From: Galeruca laticollis
Taxonomy: Eukaryota > Arthropoda > Insecta > Coleoptera > Chrysomelidae
NCBI GenBank assembly: GCA_963921935.1
Contig: OY998175.1
Coordinates: 288,146,246-288,210,245, forward strand
Direction: 5' to 3'
Length of the DNA: 64,000 bases
A model generated the notes under the pieces. It was not told the DNA's origin, ran no database searches, and saw nothing but the letters and a program-made list of their open reading frames with translations. Below, piece after piece: positions 1 to 10,185 of the stretch. Made by a program: the position numbers and the translations under genes. Within the stretch, counting starts at the first letter, position 1; each line of letters starts with the position of its first letter.

Positions 1-689
1 TGAAAATTATCAAAGCGTAAAAATGAAGTAATTTGTTTGAATCTGTCTCTTGACATTGCAGCAGGAATTATAGGACGACAGTAAGAAATATCTTGACACC
101 AGAGCATATCGATAGCCTCTTTCGATCCGTGAAGTGCGCCACGAATAAGCAACAGTCCAATATAAGCTTCAATCTCTGTAGAATCAACAGGTACAAATAC
201 TTTAATTTTATTCGAATTTTCTATATTCCATTTATCATAATATGTTTGTGCCTTTCTGTTTGTTTCGGTTACTATTATGTTCAGAATATCCGGAGATAGG
301 AAAAGAAGAAAAGCGTCTTTTATACTTGAGATATCAGAACTGTAATTTGTAAGGCCTAGAGCATGTCTCCGAATATTAGCTTTTGAACGTCTAACTTTTG
401 TGTTTACTGGAATTTTTGACCACTCAGTTCCATCTTTTGATTTATATACTGGAATGCCCTGGCTGTTACTAACTGTTGGTTCCTCTGGGTTCGTTTTCTC
501 TATACTTTGATCAACAACTATTATATCATTTTCTTCCTCCACTTCTGTAACAATGTCTTCATCTTCTAAGTCACTCGATATTTCCTCATTGACAACACTA
601 TCAAACTCTGGATCACCACTTTCAAGTATACGTAACATCTCATCGTCAGTAAGCCCCTTGCGATTGTTTCTAAATAAAAACTGACTCAT
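1..689 (-). CDS. piggyBac transposase, N-terminal 229 residues, runs off the left edge
   Basis: Reading leftwards from the ATG at 689-687 gives 229 codons with no stop before the window edge. Residues ~31-70 are acidic, as in many piggyBac transposases. The conserved N-terminal part of the DDE_Tnp_1_7 fold follows, with EAYIGLLLIRGALHGS near residue 175 and SRDRFKQITSFLRFDN at the end. piggyBac transposases are usually near 570-600 residues, so the three catalytic aspartates and the C-terminal cysteine-rich domain lie outside the window. A transposon end at TTAA lies 420 bp upstream. The part seen is undamaged, unlike the second piggyBac gene at 10.7-12.0 kb, which suggests a younger insertion. 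Confidence 0.85.
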   Translation of the reverse strand, partial: MSQFLFRNNRKGLTDDEMLRILESGDPEFDSVVNEEISSDLEDEDIVTEVEEENDIIVVDQSIEKTNPEEPTVSNSQGIPVYKSKDGTEWSKIPVNTKVRRSKANIRRHALGLTNYSSDISSIKDAFLLFLSPDILNIIVTETNRKAQTYYDKWNIENSNKIKVFVPVDSTEIEAYIGLLLIRGALHGSKEAIDMLWCQDISYCRPIIPAAMSRDRFKQITSFLRFDNF

Positions 690-1112
690 TTTCAAAACGA
701 TGTACCCTACTCGCAACATCACAAGAGACTAACCCGAATATTCAAGTCTAAAAATTATATCGCAGTGCGGGGAATCCCCCATTTGAATTGGTAATTTACA
801 TTTTACAATTATATGGGTAAATTCCCTGTGAGTGAACAAACGTTAAATTTCCCCGATTTTACTAACAGTTACAGGGATTATTTTATCTGACGTAAAAGGC
901 TGACCGAGGTCTGAAGAGACCCCTGGAATATAAAACTATTTTTTGTTTATACCAGCCAATAAAAACTACTAAATACATCATATTTTATCAAAATAATTCA
1001 TAAACTGCAGCTAGATGAAAGATCAATGTTTAAAAATTTGCGTTTGCAAAGATACAGCAAAAACATACGTCATGGGGTACAAACGGACCCCGGCCAGTCC
1101 TATGAAGGTTAA
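1..1112 (-). mobile_element. piggyBac transposon, 5' end with terminal repeat at TTAA
   Basis: The transposase gene is followed, moving right, by ~420 bp of noncoding DNA that stops at TTAA (1109-1112), the known piggyBac target. Read inward on the minus strand, the terminus begins CCTTCATAGGACTGGCCGGG (1108-1089), of the CCY...GGGG type common in piggyBac ends. Related G/C-rich motifs (ggtctgaagagacccc) lie at ~910-925 and may be subterminal repeats. The other end is outside the window. Confidence 0.75.
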
Positions 1113-1185
1113 TAGTATATTACATTACATGTCATGGAAGTGAAACTTTGCTGAAGAGGAGGCAATGATGTATTATATTTTTTTT

Positions 1186-1638
1186 CTACGCCCTATCTTT
1201 AATGTACTTTGTATTTCATCGGTTTGTAGCGCTTAAAGTGTTTGTTTATGGTTAGAGTGAAAAAAAGTAAAAAAGCGTTAAAAAAAGTGCCATAACGTTA
1301 ACTTTATTTCACGCTTTCCATAAGATAACACAATGAAACTTGGCTGGGCATCGAGGATGGACTTCTAAGATACTTGGCTGGGCATCGAGGACGAACTTTC
1401 ATGAAACTTGGAATACATATAATAATTGTAATTTACCAAAGGAGCTTAATTAAAATATCCCAAATTTCTATTTGCGTTTTATTTTTTGATATAGGGCTGT
1501 AGAAAAAATATTGTATGCAACATGTGCATAAAGTGTCTTTTTTCCACTCATGGAATTGCCGCACTCGCCTGATGGCTCGATAGGTCAACTTTTTCCATTC
1601 GTGAAAAAAAGTGCCATTTTATACACTTGTTGCATAAT
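1186..1638 (+). repeat. Dispersed noncoding repeat, inverted copy at 19395-19771
   Basis: This stretch matches the reverse complement of 19395-19771 along most of its length. Shared blocks include the text around ctacgccctatcttt, ggttagagtgaaaaaa, ccataacgttaacttta and aatatcccaaatttct. A short tandem duplication (ttggctgggcatcgaggay) at ~1341-1400 occurs only in this copy. There is no ORF. It ends in palindrome P1. It looks like a nonautonomous element or the noncoding arm of a larger one. Confidence 0.7.
1514..1636. repeat. Interrupted palindrome P1
   Basis: The left arm (tatgcaacatgtgcataaag, from 1514) pairs with the right arm ending at 1636 (cacttgttgcata). An inner pairing joins ttttttccac with gtgaaaaaaagtg. 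The centre is gcactcgcctgatggctcg, a CG-rich loop like those in P2, P3, P6 and P7. The inverted repeat copy keeps a shorter version (P4). Confidence 0.75.
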
Positions 1639-1773
1639 AGTATATTAAGTACCAAGTGTCAAAACGGTTACTTTAGTCACGAGTTTTACTAGGCACGAGT
1701 GAAGCGAAGCGGAACGAGTTCCTTGTGAAAGGAGTGACTAAAGACGTTTTTAACACGAGGTGCTTACTATACT
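1639..1773. repeat. Interrupted palindrome P2
   Basis: The arms agtatattaagtacc...gtgtcaaaacggttacttta and the complementary taaagacgtttttaacac...cttactatact pair over ~50 bp each. The loop is cacgagtgaagcgaagcgga, again carrying a cgagt/actcg pair. It directly follows P1 and lies 0.7 kb upstream of Crypton gene A. Confidence 0.7.
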
Positions 1774-2460
1774 TTTTCTTCGCCCTCGGGAAGGAAAACA
1801 TTATATTATATTTGAATAATATTCATTACATGACGGACGATGACTGACAGCTGACTGATAAATCAAATAACGCAGAATAACAAAATTATCAAGGAGCATG
1901 AAATTTAACATACAAAAGATACACTTGATTAGACGTTTAAAAAACAAAAGATAAACGAGATGTGACTTTTCGCATTTTAAACACTAGTGTTCAAAGAATC
2001 GTTTTGTGCATGTCAAACCCGTGTTCAAAGTGCGGTTTTAGTAGCGGAAGTAGAAAAATTACTATTCTGAAATCGTTTTTCAAAACTAAAAATAGACTTA
2101 AACTGAAAAAATATATCAACATCAGAGTCGTATGAGAAGTTAAATAGATGACAATGAATCAATAACAAATCAAAAATATTTTTTTTCTACTCTCACACAG
2201 TAAATTCCATATTACCTACTATTTGGTTACTAAATAAATAGATCATTACGGATACTGACACGTAATGACTAGCACGTAATAAAAAAAATTACGCTTCAGT
2301 TATAGAAAAACAACAATTTATCACCCAAGCCTAGTCAATGGTTTCGAGTAACCATGGAAACGAGTTAGTAGAGGTTGTTTTGACGTTTAATAATTAATAA
2401 GACTCGCTGTCACTAGCTGTTAGTGTGAATGTACATTTGTTTCAAAGACAAATAATTAAA
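1774..2460 (+). other. Noncoding stretch upstream of Crypton gene A
   Basis: No gene is seen. The sequence is AT-rich and probably contains the 5' untranslated part and promoter of the Crypton A gene, but I cannot identify a convincing core promoter or the left border of the element. Confidence 0.4.
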
Positions 2461-3585
2461 ATGAGCTCATCAAATAGTGGAAACGAACTAAGTAGCACAC
2501 CACCCAATATTATACAGTTAGCCGCGGACACTACTGACAACATATTGCCAGAAAAATCAAGAGGAAGATATGAAAATGTAAGTTCATTTTCTGAAAACTT
2601 ACTCTTTGCATATTTTGGAGAAATCACTAAGAAATGCAAACCATCTTCATTATGGGCAATATATTCGATGTTGAGGAGTACTATAACTTTGAAGAATAAT
2701 GTCAATATTGAAAATTACGCAAAATTACGAGGTAAAAAGACAATCGACGGTTTTAAAAGCAAAAAATCGGAAACCTTACATTCTGATGAGATTAAACTTT
2801 TTTTAAATTAAGCTCCCGATGTGCAGTATTTATTCGTAAAGGTATGTTTTTTAACAGAATATAATGATATAATATTATATACTTAGAATAACTTTTATTT
2901 TAAGGTTGTTGCAATTTTTGGAATATGTGGAGCTTGTAGGAAACAAGAGTTAAACAATCTTAAACTTAGTAACATCAATGATTCAGGTACCATGTTGTTG
3001 GTTAGAATCCCTGATACGAAAACTAAAGTACCTAGATCTTTCGTGATTTCTGGTAATTTCTATAAAATTTGCAAACAATATATAGATATTCGCCAACAAG
3101 TTAGTGGTCCGCAAATAAATCATTTTTTTCTAAACTATCAAAGAGGTAAATGTACGAAACAAGTGGTAGGATTGAATAAAATAAACGGCGTACCTAAACA
3201 AATAGCCGAATATTTAAAGTTAACTGATCCCAAAGAGTACACAGGTCACTATTTAAGACGAACTTCCGCCACTCTTTTGGTTGACGCCGGTAGTGATTTA
3301 ATGACTCTTAAACGACATGGGCGTTGGAAGTCTTCGACTACAGCTGAGGGATATGTCGATGATTCAATAAATAATAAGACATTAACAGCCAATAGAATTA
3401 TAAATTCGGTTGAAAATAATCTACAAACATTTACGTACACTGAAAATAGTAATGTCCAAAAAGAATATACCATACAGTCTACGTCATCCCAAAATTTACC
3501 GGATACTTTTGAAAACCCGAAAAGGGCGGATAAGGGTATAGTAATAAATAATTGCCAAAATTTTACAATTAATTACTATAAATAA
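2461..3585 (+). pseudogene. Crypton-type tyrosine recombinase A, two exons, nearly intact
   Basis: Exon 1 is 2461-2841 and exon 2 is 2905-3585, separated by a 63-nt GT...AG intron at 2842-2904 (phase 0, between a Lys and a Val codon). The second exon carries the tyrosine-recombinase signature: first arginine in CGACRKQEL, lysine in IPDTKT, H-x-x-R in GHYLRRTSATLL, histidine in LKRHGRWK, and nucleophile tyrosine in AEGYVDD. This fits the R-K-HxxR-H-Y set of Crypton-type recombinases. Copy B has the same intron at the same place. Compared with B, exon 1 lacks ~15 residues after GRYEN and has an in-frame TAA (2809-2811) where B has Lys, so the gene is slightly broken. The start is the methionine of MSSSNSG; an upstream ATG at 2425 gives no family similarity. 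Palindrome P3 lies 100 bp downstream. Confidence 0.8.
2842..2904 (+). other. Intron of Crypton gene A
   Basis: It starts GTATGT and ends TTTTAAG. Position and phase match the 59-nt intron of gene B (9602-9660): both are followed by GTTGT and a hydrophobic IFG run. Confidence 0.75.
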
Positions 3586-3686
3586 ATGTTTACTTTAAAT
3601 GATTTTTTCTGGCTACTGTTTAATAAATAAATGCTACTTGTTATTCATGCGTTTTATTTTTATTAATGAAGTTGTTCGTAGAAAAA

Positions 3687-3818
3687 GTATAGTACACAAC
3701 TAGAGTTGTAAGCTCATTACATGCTTATAGAATTACCACACTCGCCCCTACGCGGCTCGTGCACAACTTTTCTATTCGCATGTAATAAGCAACTTACAAC
3801 TCTTGTTATGTAATATAC
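3687..3818. repeat. Interrupted palindrome P3, downstream of Crypton gene A
   Basis: The left arm (gtatagtacacaactagagt, from 3687) pairs with the right arm ending taatatac at 3818 over ~46 bp. The loop is ccacactcgcccctacgcgg, followed by ctcgtgc. The start codon of Crypton gene B follows 40 bp later. Confidence 0.8.
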
Positions 3819-3858
3819 TATTAAGTGTCACAATTTGTGTTGTAAAGTGCTTTATAAT

Positions 3859-4069
3859 ATGGAAAACACTCTTCGCACTGGAATAATTGAAGAAGCTGCT
3901 GCTGCTGCAGTGGAAGAATTGCTTCCGGATAAGTCCAAAGAAAAATATGAGAAACAATATACGAAGTTCAAAAGCTGGTGTAATAACAAAAAAGTTAATC
4001 AAGTTACGGAAGAAGTAATGTTGGCCTCTTTTACTGAAGAAAGTAAAATGTACAAGTCTTCAAGCCTCT
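3859..4069 (+). pseudogene. Crypton-type tyrosine recombinase B, 5' part of exon 1
   Basis: The ATG at 3859 opens MENTLRTGIIEEAAAAAVEE, related to the start of gene A, and continues through LPDKSKEKYEKQYTKFKSWC to KSSSL, where the frame is cut by a 5.3-kb transposon. Joining at the duplicated CTCT (4066-4069 and 9403-9406) restores ...SSLWSTYSM, matching SSLWAIYSM in gene A. An upstream in-frame ATG at 3835 is possible, but the family-like start is 3859. Confidence 0.75.
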
Positions 4070-4368
4070 CGTCGGCTTAATCAGAAAAACCCGTAAGTCC
4101 ACATTTAGGCGTATCAGACATTTTTGTGCCATCTTTTGCATTAAAATTGAATCTATCGTCTGCGTAAATATCGTAACTACAGAAGAAGTTCGAATTCGTA
4201 ATTTTAAGGTTTGGTTTTTCCCGTAAGTCCCCGCTTGATACAAAGCGAATTGTAAAACCCGTAAATCCAGCAGTTTAATATAATCACAACCACGTGTTGA
4301 AGTCTCTCTCGTTTATTGTGAAAATTTTGCAGTTTTTAACAATTTATATTGTCTCAAAACGATTTAGT

Positions 4369-6425
4369 ATGGATGGTAAGTATATACAAATATATTATAA
4401 ACAATTGTAAACTATTTAATTTGGTTTATTGTTACATAATCTCTGTTTTAACCATATCCAGGACTTACTGGTTTTTCTTTCACTAGACATATCGCGAAAG
4501 TAAAAGATCATAGGAAGTTAAGTGTTTTGCTCTTCTCAAAATAATGTTCCGTTTTTTTAACAACGTTTTAAAAAGAGCTCAAAACTAAGTAGAAATTTTA
4601 AATAAAATGTTTCCTTTCTCATGTTAATTTTTTTTAAATTGTATTGCCAGGTGGCAAAAAGTTAATAATATGAAGTCTTGGTTGCAAAGAAGAAAACTAC
4701 CGTTATAAGGCAATTATTAGTAATAAATATTTATTTGTTACAGAAAACCGAGAGAAGATGGCTTGCGTATCCAACAGGACGCAAAGAATTATGTCAATTT
4801 TTAATAAAAAATTCAAGAATTCTAATGAATGTAGTGAAATAAACAGATTTGCTATTAATAAGGAAAACACTCCACCCAATGATAATAGCATGTTTAATGA
4901 TGATTTTCACAAATCAGTAGGAAATAAGGAGTTATTGATATTGGACATTCCAGAAGTTACAACTGGACTTTCCACTACAGAATTTGAAATTCAAGATTAC
5001 TTTAATCCTGATACAGATAATTGTATTGCCCAGATTTCAAGTGTCGAACTCCTCAGTAGCAGTGAGAACTTCCATACTATGACCAATTTGGTTGCTGTTC
5101 CTTGCATAGATAGTAAAGTTATCGATAATAGTATTCAGTTGGCAGAGTATGAAAAAGAAGTTGGAGAGTTTCCAGTTACAGTAGACCACGAAATGGAAAT
5201 GAACATTTTTGTAGAAGATAGATGTAGTAAAGTGACAGAAAAAAATAATGTGGACAGAACAGATACAGAAGATACTGATTTTGAAGTAAAAAGTTATACG
5301 GAAGAAAGTCCAGATCACATAACAACTCATGAAAAAGAGGCCAGCTTAGACTCTTCCATTGAAAAAGATGAACATAGTCCAGCAATAGAAGAAAATGAGG
5401 AAGTTGTAGCAAATGTAAACCATCCCGATTTCGAACCTGATTTTGAATTGAATAATGATTCAGGAAATGAAACTATTGTGACAAATAAAAGAAAAAAAAC
5501 AATTTGTATGTTCCGAAGACTGGAATGTAAATAAAAAAAAACGAGAAAGCGGACAAGAATATTACGGTAGAAAAAAGGTTGACGGAAAGTGAAAATACGA
5601 CATTAAGAAAGATGCAAGGAAATTAAAAGAACCATGTAATTGCAAACCTTCAATAAAAGGTAAATTATTAAAATGTAGAATGTTCTCGGAAGCAGAAAGA
5701 AACGTTATATTTACTCAATTTTGGACAAAGATGGGATGGAAGGAAAGAAAAGTGTATGTCTCATTTTTAGTTGATTCTCAACCTACTAAAAGGAGCAGAA
5801 ATAGAGTTGCTGAAGGTGTTTCCAGAAGAAGTGAGTCGCTAGTATATTATCTGAAACATAATGAAGAACGGATAAGGGTCTGCAAACAAATGTTTCTAAA
5901 TACTCATTGTGTCAAAGAAAATATGATTTTGGATTAGATAAAACAGCGAAATGCCATAGATGATAATACTAAAGAGAAAACAAAAAATCATGAACATGTT
6001 AAACTGGGTCGTTATAAAGATATGGAAGACAAATTAACAAGTTTTCTTACCGAACTTCCTGAGATGGAATCCCATTATTGTCGGGCTTCTTCGACAAAAC
6101 AGTACTTAGAACCAAACTGGGCATCAAAATCTTCTCTTTATATTTTTTACATTGGTGCAAAGAGAAAAAGGAACCCTTTTTATCAATTGCTTTGTTTTCC
6201 CACGTGTTTGATCAAATGAATCTTTCACTTTTCCGACCTAAAAAGGATGAATGCGATAAGTGCGTTGCACATAAAACTGGTAATTTATCCACCAAAATCG
6301 AATGTTTCCTCTCTCTACTTTAAGACTAAACTTAAAGTGCACAATTTGTCGTTTTTCGATGTAAATACAAAGAATGGATATTGATATATTTGGCACGAAT
6401 CATCTGGTGGTGTATCGGCGCAGGA
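4369..6425 (+). pseudogene. Sola-like transposase, N-terminal half (degraded)
   Basis: A tiny first exon (ATGGATG, 4369-4375) can be spliced over a 368-nt intron (GTAAGT at 4376, ...TTACAG to 4743) to the long ORF at 4744-5534, in frame with MACVSNRTQRI. That ORF is acidic and low-complexity after residue ~60. From 5545 the family blocks follow with frameshifts and stops: a cysteine-rich start (CNCKPSIKGKLLKC), SEAERNVIFTQFWTKMGW, HYCRASSTKQYLEPNW, MNLSLFRPKKDECDKC, then FKTKLKVHNLSFFDV and SSGGVSAQDY at 6331-6429, where a second insertion cuts the frame. It cannot make a functional protein as it stands. Sola membership is uncertain; the protein-family similarity across blocks is clear. Confidence 0.65.
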
Positions 6426-6429
6426 CTAC

Positions 6430-8401
6430 TGTAATAAATGGATCGGTATTATCCATATTATTACGGTGAACCAATGATCAACTCAGCCGATGTTGCCGAG
6501 TAGGACTGTTTTTCGACCTTCTCTGGTCTAGATCCAGTGTGTTTTGTGTCGGCAGTGACACCTCGTGCAGGATGTGGCTCTTCACCACGCACACTAGTCT
6601 TGATCTAGCAGAAGCTGTGGCCCCGAAGGCTCTATGTTGCGCTATACTAGACCCTGGTAGTGAACCATCGTTTTCCCTCCTGGGTATGGCTGCTGAACCG
6701 CTTGTCACCGCTCGTGGGGTGTGGTTCCAGTCAACCGGTATTACCTCTCAGAGAGAAAATGGTTGTATCCCACCGCTGTCACCAGTGTAATAACTGCTGG
6801 TTTTTTTGCTCTGCGCAAATCGCTGTCACCACTCTAATAACTTTATAGGCTCTCTATGATCCATATTACTTACCTTCCTATGATGTCACTAGTGTAATGT
6901 CTCTGTCTACCGATGTAATGAATTATTCTTCCTTTTTTTTTATTCCTTGCAACGTGCTGTCACCACTGCCTTATGGCACAAGAAAAAAATTGTAGAACCC
7001 GGAATTTTCCCTGCGGGATTACCTCGAGGAAGGGGGGTTGTTCCAGGCTCGTGCGGTCGAAGAAGTCGTGGGGCCCCTTGGGCTTATACAGTGTGCCAAG
7101 CCCGAGTTCGTAGTGCAGGGTTAGCTGGTCCGTCCTATTTGACGGGTATGGGGTGGTGAGGATTGAGGTTATGGAGATAAATTGAAAGGTTAGAACATAT
7201 AATAACAATATATTACAAAGAAAAACAAAACTGTGTCAAATAAACTCCGAAAGTAAAATAGATTTAGCTGTAACTGACTATGGCCCCTATTATAGTATCA
7301 ATGTCTATCAAATTCTTCAATCTAGGATTAACTAAAACTCCCTAGTATAAGGTAACTATCTCTCAAGTGTACAATATAAATATCTCTGGAATAGGATTAA
7401 TTTATGAATCTCAAGTGCAATGTAGATCTCTCTACGTAGAATATCAATATGTTAACCTAGGTTTAACTATAATCCCTAGTATAACGTGAATAGCTCTGAA
7501 ATAGGATTACATACAATCTCGAGCAAAATGGAAAAATCTCTAATATAGAATTAGGTACAATATCAAGCCAAACGTAATTATATCTACGTCGTATGGATAA
7601 ACTAATCAGATGAAAAAGAAATAATATGCACCTTCTAAAAAAAAAGATCCCTGAATATAACTAAATAAGATGCCTCTACAATTTTAGGCCTTAACAGTAG
7701 ATGAGGGGCGCTGATGTATAAGGAACACTCGATATGACTGAAACACCCTGTAGGGTCCCTTAACTATCTTGGGATACCCGATTTAGTCAAAGAAAAATAT
7801 AATAACACAATCCAATATTCAATATAATAAATGAATTTGTACTTTTAAAAACTTACGTTTTGAAAATCCCACTGGTCACATAAATATTCACACTATTACT
7901 TTTTGAGGGTGAGGGTCCGTCAAGACTCAGACTTGCCTCACCAGGGGAGAGATAATACCTATCTCTCACCGACTGACTAATGTTCCCAATATTTTTTTAA
8001 TATTTATTTCCCGAGTTCACCTTCAATGAAGGTTAATTATTCATATTTGTTTATTTCGTGGTCAACAGAACCTGACCTGTTCGTAATCTATTATATTGTG
8101 TTAACCTTGTTTTGTTTATGTATTTTACTTCAGTTGAGGTCGATAATTTAATAACTATTTTGAATTAAAAAAGAAATTATATTGTGTTAGCCTTGTTTTG
8201 TTTATGTATTTTACTTTAGTTGAGGTCGATAATTTAATAACTATTTTGAATTAAAAAAGAAATTATATTGTGTTAGCCTTGTTTTGTTTATGTATTTTAC
8301 TTTAGTTGAGGTCGATAATTTGATAACTATTTTGAATTAAAAAAGAAATTATCTATATAGGGTGTTTTTTAGAATTTGTGTCATATCTTGTGTTTATTAC
8401 A
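6430..8401. mobile_element. 1972-bp TG...CA element inserted in the Sola-like transposase
   Basis: It begins TGTAATAAA and ends TTTATTACA, and is flanked by CTAC (6426-6429 and 8402-8405). Excising it restores SAQDYSSIICQF in the transposase frame, so the borders are exact. There is no coding similarity; short ORFs at 6478-7208 look random. TG...CA ends with a 4-bp duplication suit a solo LTR of a Gypsy-type retrotransposon. A nonautonomous DNA transposon with 9-bp inverted repeats is the alternative. It holds three 86-bp tandem repeats near its right end. Confidence 0.75.
8091..8348. repeat. 86-bp tandem repeat, three copies
   Basis: Units start at 8091, 8177 and 8263 (ttatattgtgttarccttg...), differing at only a few positions, so the array is young. 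It lies inside the 1972-bp insertion. Confidence 0.85.
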
Positions 8402-9068
8402 CTACTCTTCCATTATTTGTCAATTCATAAAGGACCACGGTACTGTACAACCTGGACAAACCCTTATCTTGTATAGCGATGGATGCACATCGCAAAATAG
8501 AAATGCTACCTTAACCAATGCTCTAATTAATATGTCAGTTACTTTGAACATTACCATTGAGCAAAAATACCTCGAAAAGGGCCATACACAAATGGAGGCC
8601 GACTCCATTCATTCTACCATAAAGAGGCAGTTACGTCATACCAACATAAATGTACCTGCCGACTATGTCGAATTAATTATGAAGGCACGGAAAAATCCAC
8701 GGCCCTATAGAGTCTACTACCTGGGTTATGGTTTCTTCAAGGATTTTAGAAAACAAAAATTTTTGAGTTCTTTGCGACCTGGAAAAACAGTGGGCGATCC
8801 TGTGGTAACGGATATACGTGCACTAAAATACACCCCAGACAGTTCCTTATTTTATAAACTGAGACATCCAGAAGAATTTGTTGAGATGAAATACAGCCGT
8901 TTGTCTAAAAAGAAACTAACTGAACTCGCATGCCCACTGAATAATCTACCAGCTCTGTATGAAGTACCCACACCAATAAAAAAATCGAAATATCTCGACT
9001 TGCAATTTTTAAAAAAAAGTCTCATCAGTGATCACCATAGCTTCTATGACCATTTGCCATACAAATAA
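8402..9068 (+). pseudogene. Sola-like transposase, C-terminal half
   Basis: Continues the frame interrupted at 6429. It opens SSIICQFIKDHGTVQPGQ, then carries ILYSDGCTSQNRN (a likely catalytic Asp) and QKYLEKGHTQMEADSIHS (likely further acidic active-site residues), and ends at TAA 9066-9068. This half has no stops. AATAAA-type signals follow at 9068-9075 and 9107. The similar fragment at 20499-20819 (minus strand) covers the preceding part of the same protein family. Confidence 0.65.
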
Positions 9069-9402
9069 ATAAATATTGTAGTTTCCTTTATATTTTTGTA
9101 AAATTTTGAATAAAAACTATCATGACAAAATAATGTGGTTCTAATTCATTTAACACAACCTGTAATACCCGCAACTCCTATTTCTGTTTAAATTAAGTCG
9201 GAAAAACCCATAAGTCCCTTTAAATTAGTATTTATAAAAATAATTAGTAAATAAGGTGAACATACAGTATACACAATTTTTTTAAATATTTTCGATATCT
9301 TAGTTTGCATAAATACTTGCTGCAATAATTTTTGGAAAGTTTTTAGCCCGCCCTGTAAAATTTCATTTTAGTGACTTACGGGTTTTTCTGATTAAGCCGA
9401 CG

Positions 9403-10185
9403 CTCTGGAGTACTTATTCAATGCCTTAGAGCCGTGCTGTTAATTGAAGAAAACATCAATATCGCAAATTATTTAGAGTTAAAATCATATCTGAAAAGAA
9501 AATCGGTGGGATATGAAGCAAAAAAGTCGCGAGTATTTTCAAGAAATGAGATAAACGAGTTTCTTCGAAAAGCTCCCGATCACGACTTCCTATTGTTAAA
9601 AGTAAGTAGCTTTAATAAAGAAATTATAAAATAATCTAAAAAGGCGGCTTATATTTTCAGGTTGTATTAATTTTTGGACTAGCCGGTGCATGACGCTGCG
9701 ATGAGTTGACGAAGATGACTCTAGATGACATTGAAGACAAGAATGATACTCTCATTGTGAACATTCCAGATTCGAAAACTCACAAACGAAGACGATTTTT
9801 AATTTTGGACGATGTTGGCGAACCCGGAAATATTGCCTTATATAGAAAATACCTAGCACTTCGCCCTGCTCATACACCACACCGGCGTTTATTTGATTCA
9901 TATAGACAAGATAAATGCAATATTCAGGCTGTAGGACTTCATACCTTCGGAAAGATACCTGCTAAAATAGCTGGTTCTCTTCATTTACAAAATGCAGCGG
10001 AATATACGGGCCATGCCTTGAGGATAACATCAGCAACTTTGTTGATTGATGCTGGAAGTGGCATAGAAGACCTTGAAAGACACGGCGTATGGTTTTCTAC
10101 AGGAGTAGCGAAGGGCTATATACCCGAATCATTAGAAAATAAAAGAAAAATTGCCAAAAAGTACAGCAAGGTCAAGATGCATTAA
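9403..10185 (+). pseudogene. Crypton-type tyrosine recombinase B, 3' part with intron
   Basis: Exon 1 resumes at 9403 (LWSTYSMLRAV...) and runs to 9601. A 59-nt intron (9602-9660, GTAAGT...TTTCAG) sits exactly where gene A has its intron, and exon 2 is 9661-10185. Catalytic residues visible: the Arg after the altered Cys (A*RCDEL, a TGA at 9691-9693 just before it), Lys in IPDSKT, HALR in GHALRITSAT, His in LERHGVW, Tyr in AKGYIP. The TGA and the Sola-like insertion inactivate it. Further C-terminal similarity to gene A (FFNVHNTSVGSININ) continues out of frame at 10335-10410. Confidence 0.8.

Larger units (their letters stand above)
4070..9402 (+). mobile_element. Sola-like DNA transposon inserted in Crypton gene B (4-bp duplication)
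   Basis: Ends are near-perfect inverted repeats beginning CGTCGGCTTAATCAGAAAAA and continuing into CCCGTAAGTC. Outside them is a 4-bp duplication, CTCT. Removing the 5333-bp insert plus one CTCT restores the Crypton reading frame. Copies of the end motif CCCGTAAGTCC recur inside both ends (near 4087, 4218, 4255 and, inverted, 4462; 9160-9222), as for subterminal transposase sites. The encoded protein has the YSDGC...QNRN and GHTQMEADSIH blocks seen in many insect transposases. With the 4-bp duplication this fits Sola best, but the superfamily is inferred. Confidence 0.8.

Noticed and set aside
93..299. 68-codon plus-strand ORF
   Set aside because: Antisense of the clearly supported piggyBac coding sequence on the minus strand.
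2461..3585. Bacterial or phage integrase acquired by transfer
   Set aside because: The gene has a spliceosomal intron, multiple diverged relatives in the window and insect-type Crypton features.
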